Below, in pieces: positions 36,235-44,820 of a DNA stretch of 64,000 nucleotides (positions within the stretch are counted from its first letter, which is position 1; the number at the start of each line of letters is the position of its first letter). This DNA is from Candidatus Saccharimonadota bacterium (GTDB taxonomy: Bacteria; Patescibacteriota; Saccharimonadia; Saccharimonadales; Saccharimonadaceae). Made by a program: the position numbers and the translations under genes. The DNA lies in contig JAFWSJ010000011.1 of NCBI GenBank assembly GCA_017524405.1, forward strand, positions 102,862 to 166,861, read 5' to 3'. Below the pieces are notes generated by a model. It made no database searches, was not told the origin of the DNA, and saw nothing but the letters and a program-made list of their open reading frames with translations.

Positions 36235-37191
36235 CTACAATTGTTCCAAATAATCCACGTAGGCCTCAATGCTATGCATTGCCCACTTGTCGCCCGTTGG
36301 ATGATAGAGCGACGGCCCAGCATTAATTTCAATGACTTTGTCGCCATAGAAGTCGACGCCGACAACCGGCAAATCCGCAGTCTTCGCGGCCTTCTCCGCT
36401 ATCGCAATCCTCTCTGGATCAAGCTCGGTATATTCCATCGTGCCACCAGCGCCAGAATTACAAATCTTCATCACGCGGACCTTTTCGCCCACTGCCGGCA
36501 CGCGCGCAGTGTCGATATGGTTCTTTTCGAGATAATCTTTTGCAGCGTCGTAGTTAATCTGCGCCAGCTTCTCTCCATATGCCTCGCCACGTTTTTCGCG
36601 GTTCTCGATATCAATCAGCTCTAGAATCGTATGTTCACCATCACCTTCGACCGCTGCCGGGATACGCTTGTATGCCCCCGAAAACTTATAGCCAATACAG
36701 ATAGCGCGAACTTCAATTTCGTCCCCTTCGAGCTGCTCCTGCGCAATCACGTCATCGCCGCACGCAAACGCGGCCTCCAGCGCTTCATCGACGCTCTCGA
36801 TATTTACCGTGACACTCCTGCCATGCGCGCCGCCAACCGGCTTCACGACGATCCTTTCGTGCTTCGCTAGCAGCTCAGCCAATTCTTCGCGCCATTTCGT
36901 CTTATCTAGATTTAGCCGAATCGTCTCTGGCTGGTTAATGCCGGCCTCCTTCAGCAAAGTATAGCTCGCAAGCTTATCGTCTGCGATTATAGTCGCAAAC
37001 TTCGATGTCGCATATGGAGTACAAGGCGAAAAACGAATCTTCTTCCCATCCGGCCTTGTCGCAAACAGCAAAAGCGCCATCTTCGAACACACGGCTTTCA
37101 CATCAGTCCAGCCACGCGCAATCAATTCCTTGCGCAAAGCACGCGCAGTATATTTCAATTTCTCTTCCGGAATCGCAAAAAAGTCTTCCAT
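36235..37191 (-). CDS. ATP-grasp ligase, cyanophycin-synthetase-like
   Basis: 318 aa. ATP-grasp signature: DDKLASYTLLKEAGINQPET, the lysine segment IVVKPVGGAHGRSVTVNI (about 113-130), EQLEGDEIEVRAICIGYKFSGA, then AYKRIPAAVEGDGEHTILELID (about 178-199) and the metal-binding end GVDFYGDKVIEINAGPS. The RIPAxVxGDGxxTIxELI stretch is closest to the C-terminal half of cyanophycin synthetase-type ligases. It makes an amide or peptide bond; the substrate is unknown. Starts 1 nt after the methyltransferase stop and ends next to the ileS promoter. Confidence 0.85.
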   Translation of the reverse strand: MEDFFAIPEEKLKYTARALRKELIARGWTDVKAVCSKMALLLFATRPDGKKIRFSPCTPYATSKFATIIADDKLASYTLLKEAGINQPETIRLNLDKTKWREELAELLAKHERIVVKPVGGAHGRSVTVNIESVDEALEAAFACGDDVIAQEQLEGDEIEVRAICIGYKFSGAYKRIPAAVEGDGEHTILELIDIENREKRGEAYGEKLAQINYDAAKDYLEKNHIDTARVPAVGEKVRVMKICNSGAGGTMEYTELDPERIAIAEKAAKTADLPVVGVDFYGDKVIEINAGPSLYHPTGDKWAMHSIEAYVDYLEQL

Positions 37192-37192
37192 A

Positions 37193-37849
37193 TCACTTCT
37201 TCCTCACTATTACATATACGGCATCGTTACCATTCTCGCCGATCACGCCATCCCCCTCCTCATGTTTTTCGCTCTCATACAGCTTCTCGAAGCCATTACT
37301 CTCGAGCACGCCATCCACATGCAGTTTGCTCATATAATTCATATATAAGATCTCGCGGCCCGCATCTTTCAGATATGGCTCATCAACAAACGCCTCGCCC
37401 TCACCCAACTGATAAGAGAGCAAAACCACCCCGCCATCTCTTAGCAGGTCGCGAATATTCGCGATCGTCTGCTCAAAATCCTCTTTTGGCAAATGAAATA
37501 AAGAATAAACCGCAAAAACAGCATCGAAAGAGCCATCGCTAAAATGCTCTTTGATGTTCATAATGTCGTCAACGATATATGGGAACTCGCCATGAAGCGC
37601 GAATGCCTTCTCCTTCATCTTCTCCGAAAAATCGACGCCGGTATACTTATAGCCCTTCTTACTAAAATATGCATAGGTTCTACCAGTACCGCATCCCAAA
37701 TCTAGGATACTTGCGCCGTCAGACAAATACTTCTCGAATTCCCTATAAATATCCAGGTCTTCGATGTATTTACCGAATTCATCACCGTATTGCTCGGCAA
37801 TCAAATCATAGTCGCGCTTTACGCTATTTCTCTTATCTGCAGAATTCAT
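37193..37849 (-). CDS. Class I SAM-dependent methyltransferase
   Basis: 218 aa; motif I ILDLGCGTGRTYAYF (about 47-61), YTGVDFSEKM (post-I), FDAVFAVYSLFHL (motif II) and LRDGGVVLLS (motif III). No substrate-specific signature. It is followed by the ATP-grasp gene with a 1-nt gap; TATAGT lies 7 nt before its ATG within the end of the upstream gene, so a separate near-leaderless start is possible. Confidence 0.93.
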   Translation of the reverse strand: MNSADKRNSVKRDYDLIAEQYGDEFGKYIEDLDIYREFEKYLSDGASILDLGCGTGRTYAYFSKKGYKYTGVDFSEKMKEKAFALHGEFPYIVDDIMNIKEHFSDGSFDAVFAVYSLFHLPKEDFEQTIANIRDLLRDGGVVLLSYQLGEGEAFVDEPYLKDAGREILYMNYMSKLHVDGVLESNGFEKLYESEKHEEGDGVIGENGNDAVYVIVRKK

Positions 37850-37857
37850 ACTTAATA

Positions 37858-38118
37858 CTATATTAAATAGTAATTAACGTCGTCAATTCTTGGGAACATC
37901 GTCCCGCGCCACATTTGTAGCAATTTGCCGTCATTGTCGAGCGCGATAATCGACGGATACTCCACGACATCATATAGCCGACAAAGACTCTCGCCTTCTG
38001 GGCTGTCTGGGCTCACGCTCTCCGGTTCACGCCCTGTTCTACGCTTAAAATCACCAAGCCACTCGGTTACGCTCCGAGAATAGTCTGTGTCATCACGCCA
38101 AATTATTACCACCCGCAT
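37858..38118 (-). CDS. Thioredoxin-fold protein lacking the CXXC site
   Basis: 86 aa: a strand MRVVIIW, helix, then YPSIIALDNDGKLLQMW with the cis-Pro loop typical of thioredoxin/glutaredoxin folds. The active-site position, where CxxC would fall, reads DDTDYS, so redox chemistry is not expected. Only one Cys (CRLYDVV) is present. It sits between nrdR and the methyltransferase in the ftsZ transcript. Function unknown. Confidence 0.72.
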   Translation of the reverse strand: MRVVIIWRDDTDYSRSVTEWLGDFKRRTGREPESVSPDSPEGESLCRLYDVVEYPSIIALDNDGKLLQMWRGTMFPRIDDVNYYLI

Positions 38119-38123
38119 TGATT

Positions 38124-38594
38124 TTACTCCTTTGCTGCTTTCTTTTTCATTCTTTCGCGCTGCTCTGCAATGCTGCGTTCGAGGTCATCCAAGGTCTTGA
38201 ACTCCTTAAACACGCTCGCAAAACGTACGTATGCCATTTCGTTCGTGTCGGCAAGCACATCGAGAATCGTCTCGCCAATCAAGCCAGACGGAACTTCGTC
38301 CTTACCGAAATCATAGATCTTCTCTTCTACGAGGTCCACAACATTCTGGACATCAAGGTCGCTATTGAAATATTTACCGACCGAATTACGCACAGCCTTC
38401 ATCAATTTGTCGCGATCAAACGCCTCACGCGCACCAGAACGCTTCCGCACCATCATGCCTGGGCGTTCAATACGTTCATAAGTAGTAAAACGATGCTTGC
38501 CGTCAAGAGAAACGCGGCGACGACGAATCATAGTGCCGTCTTGCGATTCGCGACTCTCGATGACTTTGCTTTCGCCAATTTTTAGATGGCTCAT
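38124..38594 (-). CDS. nrdR: NrdR-like transcriptional regulator lacking zinc-ribbon cysteines
   Basis: 156 aa. The ATP-cone domain (PGMMVRKRSGAREAFDRDKLMKAV ... VDLVEEKIYDFG) and the RRRRVSLDGKHRFTTYERIE linker match NrdR (normally RRRREC..CGKRFTTYERVE). All four zinc-ribbon cysteines are missing: the N-terminus is MSHLKIGESKVIESRESQDG and the second CxxC reads SLDG. NrdR senses ATP/dATP and represses ribonucleotide reductase; without the ribbon, DNA binding must rely on the rest or be lost. It follows ftsZ by 14 nt, with GAGGAGGGGG before the ATG. Confidence 0.88.
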   Translation of the reverse strand: MSHLKIGESKVIESRESQDGTMIRRRRVSLDGKHRFTTYERIERPGMMVRKRSGAREAFDRDKLMKAVRNSVGKYFNSDLDVQNVVDLVEEKIYDFGKDEVPSGLIGETILDVLADTNEMAYVRFASVFKEFKTLDDLERSIAEQRERMKKKAAKE

Positions 38595-38608
38595 CGCCCC
38601 CTCCTCTA

Positions 38609-39829
38609 TTAATCCCTATTTTTCTTGCGGCGGCGTAGGATAGCAGGAACATCATCGTCATCATCGTTGCGAATCTGGTCCCACATATTTACAGTGTCAT
38701 TTCCAGTAAAGTCTGCAGCGGACTGCGTCTCTGGCTCGATGTCATTGGCCTGAGCGGCTGGCTCTTCGACTGGCATCGTGCGAACTGGGTCAGCAGCAAC
38801 CTGAGATGGCTCACTAACCACTGGCTCTGGCGCGGCATAACCCTGCTGAGCGCGCGGATCATCACTGTAATACTGAGAATCGAAACCCGTAGCAACAACC
38901 GTAATGATAATCTCGTCGTCAAGCTCTGGGCGAATTGCGGTACCCCAGATGATATTTGCGTCTGGGCTAATGCTTGCCGTAACGAGCTGAGCAGCTTCGT
39001 TGATTTCCGCCATCGAGACATCATGGCCACCAATAACCGAAAGCAAGACACCACGAGCACCGTCGATAGAGACCTCGATAAGTGGCGATTCGATAGCCTG
39101 CTGAGCAGCGATAACTGCGCGATTCTCACCGGATGCGCGACCAATACCCATGAGGGCGGATCCTGCATCCTTCATAATTGCGCGGACATCGGCAAAGTCG
39201 AGGTTAACGAGGCCTGGTTCGGTAATAAGCTCGGAAATACCCTGAACACCCTGGAGCAATACATCATCAGCAATCTTGAACGCCTCAAGAATCGGTGTGC
39301 GCTGGTCAATCGTCTGGAGGAGACGATCGTTAGGAATTGTAATAAGCGCATCAACATTGCGTGCGAGACGCTCAATGCCCCAGTCGGCGTTCGCTTTGCG
39401 CTTCTGGCCTTCGAAGGAGAATGGCTTCGTCACAACACCGACAGTAAGAATGTCAAGCTTGCGAGCCTCTTCAGCAACAATATAGCCCGCACCAGAACCA
39501 GTACCGCCACCGGCACCAAGCGTAATGAATGCCATATCGGCACCACTGAGTGCGTTCTTAATATCTTCGCGGCTCTCATCAGCAGCCTTCTCGCCAACAC
39601 TTGGATCCGCCCCGGCACCTAGGCCATTGGTCGTGTCATGACCAAGATGAACCTTTACGTCTGCCTTTGAATAATGCAAAGCCTGAGCATCGGTATTCAT
39701 CGCGACTAGCTCGACGCCCTTTAGACCAGCGTCGTGCATGCGATTGACGGCTGAGCCGCCGGCACCGCCGACACCAATAACTTTAATACTAGCAATACTC
39801 TCCACCTCGCTCGGTTTTACTTCAGGCAT
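38609..39829 (-). CDS. ftsZ: Cell division GTPase FtsZ
   Basis: 406 aa from the ATG at 39829, 6 nt past GGAGG. GTP-binding signature GAGGGTGSGAG (about 100), TKPFSFEGQKR, T7-loop region NLDFADVRAIM (about 197), and a C-terminal variable linker ending with DDVPAILRRRKK, the conserved FtsA/ZapA-binding tail. Polymerises into the division ring. A TGTTATACT extended -10 in the 100-nt gap after ftsA gives it a separate promoter; it is followed by nrdR. Confidence 0.97.
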   Translation of the reverse strand: MPEVKPSEVESIASIKVIGVGGAGGSAVNRMHDAGLKGVELVAMNTDAQALHYSKADVKVHLGHDTTNGLGAGADPSVGEKAADESREDIKNALSGADMAFITLGAGGGTGSGAGYIVAEEARKLDILTVGVVTKPFSFEGQKRKANADWGIERLARNVDALITIPNDRLLQTIDQRTPILEAFKIADDVLLQGVQGISELITEPGLVNLDFADVRAIMKDAGSALMGIGRASGENRAVIAAQQAIESPLIEVSIDGARGVLLSVIGGHDVSMAEINEAAQLVTASISPDANIIWGTAIRPELDDEIIITVVATGFDSQYYSDDPRAQQGYAAPEPVVSEPSQVAADPVRTMPVEEPAAQANDIEPETQSAADFTGNDTVNMWDQIRNDDDDDVPAILRRRKKNRD

Positions 39830-39929
39830 TTCTATCCTCCACGTTTTCAAAAATACTTACCCCAAGTATAACACCGCTACAAAAACTAGTCTAGTATCAA
39901 AAACAATTTTATTACTCAAGCATTTTCAG

Positions 39930-41171
39930 CTAATCTTTGAAGGCTTTGAAGAAGCGCGCGAAGAAACCACCTTTTTTGTTCTTTTTGCTTTTCTTCTCTT
40001 TACGAGCATGACCGCCAGCATTAAAATCAAGCCCGCTGCGTTCATTATCGCCAAGCATCAGGCCAATTGCCGTTGCAAATTCCGGTTTCAAAATATCTTC
40101 ACTCACACCAATGATGCCGCCTGGTTGCGCAATACGAACCGCAAGCTCAACCTGCTTTCTAGCAAATACATCAAGTCCGCGCATCTTTGCCGCACCACCG
40201 CAAAGCACCAAGCCTTCTGGCAAACGACGATCATAACCTGCAATCTGGAGCATCTTACGCACTGCCTCGAAAATCTCCTCGAGACGCGCCTCGACTACTT
40301 CGTCAACTTCTTTGCGCTTGAAGTGATACTCTTCGCGGCCGCGCTTCACGATAATCGGTTTTTCGTTCTCGCCCTTCACTGGCGAAGCGAAACGAATCTT
40401 AATCTCTTCTGCAATATCTGGCACTGTAGCGAGCACCGTGGCGAGATCTTTCGTCACATCATTGCCGCCAAGCGGAATCGTACCGACAAACTGTAACTCG
40501 CCTTCGTCAAAGATAGCAAGGCTCGTCGTTGCACCGCCCATATCGACAATGCCGATACCATTTTCGCGCTGCGCGCTGTTGGTTACTGCACGAGCAGCCG
40601 CAATCGCGTTTGGTTCAAATGGGCCATGTGGCTCAACTGCCGCACTCTGGCAAACCTTACGAAGGTTTTCGCAGTCTGGAATCAAAGCAGAAACAATATT
40701 CGCCTTTAGCTCGAGGCGTGCGCCATGCATGCCAAGTGGCTCATGAATGCCGCCCTGGCCATCAAGAATATATTCATATGGGACTAAAGCTAGAGTTTCA
40801 CGGTTCGCTGGGACCTTGCCTGCGACCGAAGTGTCAGCAATGCGGATTACATCGTCTTCATCAATTTCGTGTTCAGCGACGCCAACAGCAATCATGCCGT
40901 CAACTTTTGTGCTCGCAATATGCGTGCCGTTGATGCCAATCGTTGCTGAGTCAACTTTCACGCCACTCATGCCCTCGACCTTCGAGAGACATTCGTCAAT
41001 CGCCTTTGCCGGTGGCACTAATTCTTTTACTACGCCACGGCGGATACCTTCAGAAGGCACTTCACCATAGCCAATTACTGATACCTCTTCCCCTTTGACG
41101 GTACCAAGAACAGTCCGTACAAAATTTGTACCGACGTCAATCCCCACCGCAAAACGCGCTTTATCATCCAT
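39930..41171 (-). CDS. ftsA: Cell division protein FtsA
   Basis: 413 aa, actin fold. Visible are the phosphate-1 motif VGIDVGTNFVRTVLG, the insertion domain 1C, IGIVDMGGATTSLAIF (phosphate-2) and LVLCGGAAKMRG. The Lys/Gly-rich stretch and last 13 residues, GGFFARFFKAF, form the amphipathic membrane-targeting helix that tethers FtsZ. The -10 TACAAT is 6 nt before the ATG, no ribosome binding site; leaderless candidate. Confidence 0.95.
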   Translation of the reverse strand: MDDKARFAVGIDVGTNFVRTVLGTVKGEEVSVIGYGEVPSEGIRRGVVKELVPPAKAIDECLSKVEGMSGVKVDSATIGINGTHIASTKVDGMIAVGVAEHEIDEDDVIRIADTSVAGKVPANRETLALVPYEYILDGQGGIHEPLGMHGARLELKANIVSALIPDCENLRKVCQSAAVEPHGPFEPNAIAAARAVTNSAQRENGIGIVDMGGATTSLAIFDEGELQFVGTIPLGGNDVTKDLATVLATVPDIAEEIKIRFASPVKGENEKPIIVKRGREEYHFKRKEVDEVVEARLEEIFEAVRKMLQIAGYDRRLPEGLVLCGGAAKMRGLDVFARKQVELAVRIAQPGGIIGVSEDILKPEFATAIGLMLGDNERSGLDFNAGGHARKEKKSKKNKKGGFFARFFKAFKD

Positions 41172-41193
41172 GTTTTTATTGTAGCATATATGC

Positions 41194-41940
41194 TTATGCT
41201 TGTGTAAGAATTTCGTAACCGTCTTCAGTTACCAAAATCGTGTGTTCAAAATGGCAGCCAAGCGAACCGTCCTTGAGGCAAACCGTCCAGCCATCGTCAT
41301 CGTCTTCGACAACCACCGTATCCGGCTTCCCGAGGCTCGACATTGGCTCAATACAAATCGTATCACCAGCTTTGAGCTCATAGCCCTGCCCCTTCTTGCC
41401 ATAATTTGGCACTTCTGGCGGCATATGCATACTCTTGCCAATGCCATGACCGACATAGTTACGAATCACGCCAAGCTTACCTTTCTCGAGGGTTTTCTCA
41501 ACTGCCGCGCCGATATCGCCAAGCTTCGCACCAGCCTTCACCCGTTCGATGCCTTCATAGAGCGACGACTCTGTAAAGCTAAGAAGATGTTTCTGTGCCG
41601 CTGTCGGCTTACCGATAATCATTGTAAAGGCCGAGTCGACATAATACCCCTGGTATTTAATTACGAGATCATAGCTGACCTTATCGCCTTCCTCAAACGG
41701 AATATCCTTCGGCGTGCCATGGATCAATTCGTCATTAACGGAAATGCAGATTGAACCAGGAAAATCTACTTCTGGCTCATAATAGGCCACCTGCGCACCG
41801 GCTTCGAGAATCTTTTTCTCGACCCAGTCACTCACTTCTCTCCCTGTTAAACCTGCTTTTGTATAATCTTTGAGTTCAGCAAAAATCCGGGCCATGATCT
41901 TTCCGCCCGCGCGCATTGCTGTAATCTTTTTCTCATCCAT
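41194..41940 (-). CDS. map: Methionine aminopeptidase, type I
   Basis: 248 aa with the metal ligands in order: SYDLVIKYQGYYVDSAFT (two Asp), YVGHGIGKSMH (His), CIEPM (Glu) and HFEHTILV (Glu). Removes the initiator Met after deformylation; def and fmt lie 5 kb away. The adk stop is only 3 nt upstream, and TAAAAT with an extended TG runs across that stop 7 nt before the ATG; no ribosome binding site is evident. Confidence 0.96.
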   Translation of the reverse strand: MDEKKITAMRAGGKIMARIFAELKDYTKAGLTGREVSDWVEKKILEAGAQVAYYEPEVDFPGSICISVNDELIHGTPKDIPFEEGDKVSYDLVIKYQGYYVDSAFTMIIGKPTAAQKHLLSFTESSLYEGIERVKAGAKLGDIGAAVEKTLEKGKLGVIRNYVGHGIGKSMHMPPEVPNYGKKGQGYELKAGDTICIEPMSSLGKPDTVVVEDDDDGWTVCLKDGSLGCHFEHTILVTEDGYEILTQA

Positions 41941-41943
41941 GGG

Positions 41944-42486
41944 CTATATTTTACCCCAATCTTTGAGAACTGTCTCTATTCTTTCGGTAATTTCTTCAAC
42001 CGAACCGACGCCGTCGACTTCGACCAGCTTGATGCCAGCCTTGCCGAAAACCTCACGGATCATCTTAATCATATCTTCAAAAATCTGCCAGCGCTTCTCG
42101 ATCGCACCAATCTTGTCGTCGGCGCGGCCGCGCTCTTCCAAGCGCTTCCAGAGCTCTTCGCGCGGCACATTCAAGATAATTGCCCCGTCCAGACTCTCTG
42201 TATCGCCATGCTCAACCATCCAGCGCGCCTGGAATTCGTCGCGCGGATAACCATCAATAATCGCTTCGAGCTCAGCATATTCGGCCGCCTTAATCGCATC
42301 GTGCATCATATTCACCACGAAGTTATCATCAACTAAATCACCCTTCTTCATGAGCTCGTTCATCGCCGGATTGTTCTGATCGCGAAGTAGTTGCCCAACT
42401 GACAGCCATTTCCAGCCGTATTTCTCTGCCAAAATATTACCCTGTAGGGTTTTGCCGCTGCCTGCTGGTCCGAATAGTGCTATCAT
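41944..42486 (-). CDS. adk: Adenylate kinase (short, no LID zinc site)
   Basis: 180 aa: P-loop LFGPAGSGKTLQGN, GQLLRD, the AMP-binding DGYPRDEFQARWM, and NVPREELWKRLEERGRADDK where the LID begins. The LID domain is very short and has no cysteines. A UMP/CMP-like specificity cannot be excluded, since short CPR kinases are often mixed. AAGGAGA precedes the ATG. Makes ADP from ATP and AMP. Confidence 0.85.
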   Translation of the reverse strand: MIALFGPAGSGKTLQGNILAEKYGWKWLSVGQLLRDQNNPAMNELMKKGDLVDDNFVVNMMHDAIKAAEYAELEAIIDGYPRDEFQARWMVEHGDTESLDGAIILNVPREELWKRLEERGRADDKIGAIEKRWQIFEDMIKMIREVFGKAGIKLVEVDGVGSVEEITERIETVLKDWGKI

Positions 42487-42509
42487 TTCTTCTCCTTTTT
42501 ATTTTCCTT

Positions 42510-42541
42510 TAAAAATACCCCCAAAGTAGAGGGTATTTTTT
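42510..42541 (-). terminator. Terminator after rpsU
   Basis: AAAATACCC/GGGTATTTT stem with T-run on the minus strand. Confidence 0.82.
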
Positions 42542-42758
42542 ACTTAAGGCCTAACTTCATGCGTTCGGCTTTTTCGGCTTTGCGCTTGTCGCGAAGAATC
42601 GCCTTGTTGCGACGTTCGCGCTTGGAGATTGGCTTACTAAAACGCATGCTCTCCTTTGCTTCAGCCATCACGCCACTCTGAAGAACCTTGCGATTGAAGC
42701 GACGAATAATGTTCTCGTTTGCTTCGTTCTGGTCTTTTCTAGTTACTTTGATTGCCAT
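42540..42758 (-). CDS. rpsU: 30S ribosomal protein S21
   Basis: 72 aa, very basic. IIRRFNRKVLQSGVMAEAKESMRFSKPISKRERRNKAI matches the S21 pattern (RRFKR...G...E.R....EKP...R..K). It follows recJ by 16 nt; TAGAAT overlaps the recJ stop 10 nt before the ATG and may drive a near-leaderless mRNA. S21 contacts the 16S 3' end; its retention fits use of anti-Shine-Dalgarno contacts in this organism. Confidence 0.92.
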   Translation of the reverse strand: MAIKVTRKDQNEANENIIRRFNRKVLQSGVMAEAKESMRFSKPISKRERRNKAILRDKRKAEKAERMKLGLK

Positions 42759-42774
42759 ACTGCGCTTTATTCTA

Positions 42775-44382
42775 TCACATCTGGTCTATTTCTTCAAGAG
42801 AAATTATTGCACCCTCGATTTTTACGCGACCGCCCCACTCGTTTTTATTGAGCGCAAACTGCACCTTAACTCTCGCACCGGTCTCAAGCGCTAGATGCTC
42901 CTCGGAGCTATAGAAATCCATCATCCTAAAACGTCGCTCGCCATCGAAAAATTCTAACGACAGATGTTTATCTTTCAACACGCGCTTACTTGCAATTTCG
43001 CCAGTAAACTCAAAGATCGGTTCCTCGTTGCCTGGCCCAAACGGCTCCATCTGCCGAATCTCATCATAAAGCTCCTCAGTTAACTCCTTGAAGCTATCAA
43101 CCCGAATGTCGCTTTCCTGCTTCAAGAATCGCTCCTGGTCCTCAAGCTTTAGCGACCGGTAATACTCGTTAACCGCCTCTTTAAACTCGCCGAACCGCTT
43201 AGCTTCGACGCTTACGCCACAGGCACCAGCGTGGCCGCCACCAGATAACAGTAGGCCTTCTGGCATATTTTGGAGCGCCTCCGCTAACGAAAACTCGCCA
43301 AAACTACGCCCGCTCCCTTTAAGAACGCCGTTTTCGAGCTTCGTCAGCACAAAAGCCGGCTTCTTATATACCTCTGTTAGCCTACCCGCAATAATGCCTA
43401 GCACGCCCTCGTGCCAATCCCCTTTCACGACGATTACCGGCTGCTCGTCTACCTTAATCTCATCTAGCGCGCCATCTTGCACTGAACGGCGCTCGGAATT
43501 CAGCTCCTCTAGCTCGTTCGCGTATTTCAGCGCCTCTGCGCGCGAATCAGTCAGCATTAGATTTAGTGCCACCTCTGCAGTCTTCATACGGCCAGCCGCA
43601 TTAATACGCGGCCCAATCTGGAAGCCCAACGCGTGTGTCGAAAGATGCTCGAGATTCACTTTCGCTACCCTAGCGAGCTCCTTCAGACCCAAACGGCGCG
43701 TCTTTCCCATCACGACCATACCATAATAAGACATGATGCGGTTCTCATCTCTAAGCACCATCGAATCGCAAATCGTGCCAATCAGAACCAAATCAAGCAG
43801 CCATTTCTCTTGACCGCTGCATTTACCCCCGTTTTTGCGCTGGTTGAGCGCTCTTGCCAAGGTGAACGCCACGCCGACACCGGCCATATTCGAACCGCAT
43901 TTCTCGCCGCGGCGCTTCGGGTTCACCGCCGCCACCGCTGAAGCCGGCACCTTCGGTATCTCGTGGTGATCCGTCACGATTGTATCTATTTTTGCGGCCT
44001 TCAGCTGGCTAATCGCCTCCTCCGAGCCGCTACCGCAGTCCACCGTCACGACGAGCCCAGCGCCACTCTTTATAATCTTCTCTACCGCCGGCGGATTCAG
44101 GCCATACCCGTCACGAAAGCGGTTCGGAAGCATAATTTCCACCTCTTTTACGCCGAAATCCAAAAGCGCCTCGCGACACACCGTACTCGAGGTCACGCCA
44201 TCCGCATCATAATCGCCATAAATTACTATCTTTTCGCCATTATCGACCGCTTTCTCGATTCGTTCGACCGCTTTATCCATCCCCAGCATCGAAAATGGGT
44301 CAAAAAGGTCCTCATAGCGCGGCTTCAAAAAACTCTTGTCTAGCCCACGCTTGGCCAGTAACTCTTCAAGTATCCGCGTCAT
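42775..44382 (-). CDS. recJ: Single-stranded-DNA exonuclease RecJ
   Basis: 535 aa with DHH motifs YGDYDADGVTSS (about 56), VTVDCGSGS, TIVTDHHE (about 137) and the DHHA1 end LLLSGGGHAGACGVS (about 385), then the OB domain found in RecJ. Degrades ssDNA 5'-3' in RecFOR-type repair and mismatch repair, fitting with recO in the window. Overlaps the upstream regulator gene by 4 nt. Confidence 0.95.
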   Translation of the reverse strand: MTRILEELLAKRGLDKSFLKPRYEDLFDPFSMLGMDKAVERIEKAVDNGEKIVIYGDYDADGVTSSTVCREALLDFGVKEVEIMLPNRFRDGYGLNPPAVEKIIKSGAGLVVTVDCGSGSEEAISQLKAAKIDTIVTDHHEIPKVPASAVAAVNPKRRGEKCGSNMAGVGVAFTLARALNQRKNGGKCSGQEKWLLDLVLIGTICDSMVLRDENRIMSYYGMVVMGKTRRLGLKELARVAKVNLEHLSTHALGFQIGPRINAAGRMKTAEVALNLMLTDSRAEALKYANELEELNSERRSVQDGALDEIKVDEQPVIVVKGDWHEGVLGIIAGRLTEVYKKPAFVLTKLENGVLKGSGRSFGEFSLAEALQNMPEGLLLSGGGHAGACGVSVEAKRFGEFKEAVNEYYRSLKLEDQERFLKQESDIRVDSFKELTEELYDEIRQMEPFGPGNEEPIFEFTGEIASKRVLKDKHLSLEFFDGERRFRMMDFYSSEEHLALETGARVKVQFALNKNEWGGRVKIEGAIISLEEIDQM

Positions 44383-44681
44383 CCGATAATCTTATTCGGG
44401 CTCTTTTTCGCGTCTTCAACCTGCTGACTCTTGATTACAATACTCTGTAACTCTTTAAGAATTGGGAACTGCTTGTTCGTTTGATAAATGCTAGTATTGC
44501 CTTTTTTCGTCGCAACAAGGAAACCGCCCTTCGTCATACGGCGAAGTTCCCTCTGGATGTTTCCTGGATCTTCCTTGATAAGCTTCGAAAGACCCCGCAC
44601 GTGAGTTTTAAAATCTGGATACTTCGCAAAAACCACGATAATCTTCCGCCTCACCCGACTCGTCACGAAAATGTCTAACAT
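44379..44681 (-). CDS. Winged-helix regulator-like protein (100 aa)
   Basis: From the ATG at 44681 (AAGGAGG immediately upstream): MLDIFVTSRVRRKIIVVFAKYP, then GLSKLIKEDPGNIQRELRRMTKGGFLVATKKGNTSIYQ, an ArsR-like winged helix with recognition helix and beta-wing. No metal-binding cysteines. It has a good promoter, TTGTGA-17-TACAAT, and continues into recJ by a 4-nt overlap. The next, divergent gene is priA. Could regulate its own transcript or the nearby priA; target unknown. Confidence 0.8.
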   Translation of the reverse strand: MLDIFVTSRVRRKIIVVFAKYPDFKTHVRGLSKLIKEDPGNIQRELRRMTKGGFLVATKKGNTSIYQTNKQFPILKELQSIVIKSQQVEDAKKSPNKIIG

Positions 44682-44820
44682 TTGCCTCCTTAACAATCTC
44701 TATTGTAAATAATACATGTAAAATTCACAACATTGATTTTTAAGATTTTCTGTGTGGCAATTTTTGTTCAATACCCCTGTTAGCGGCCGCAATTTGCCCG
44801 ATTTGTTGTAAAATAAATGT

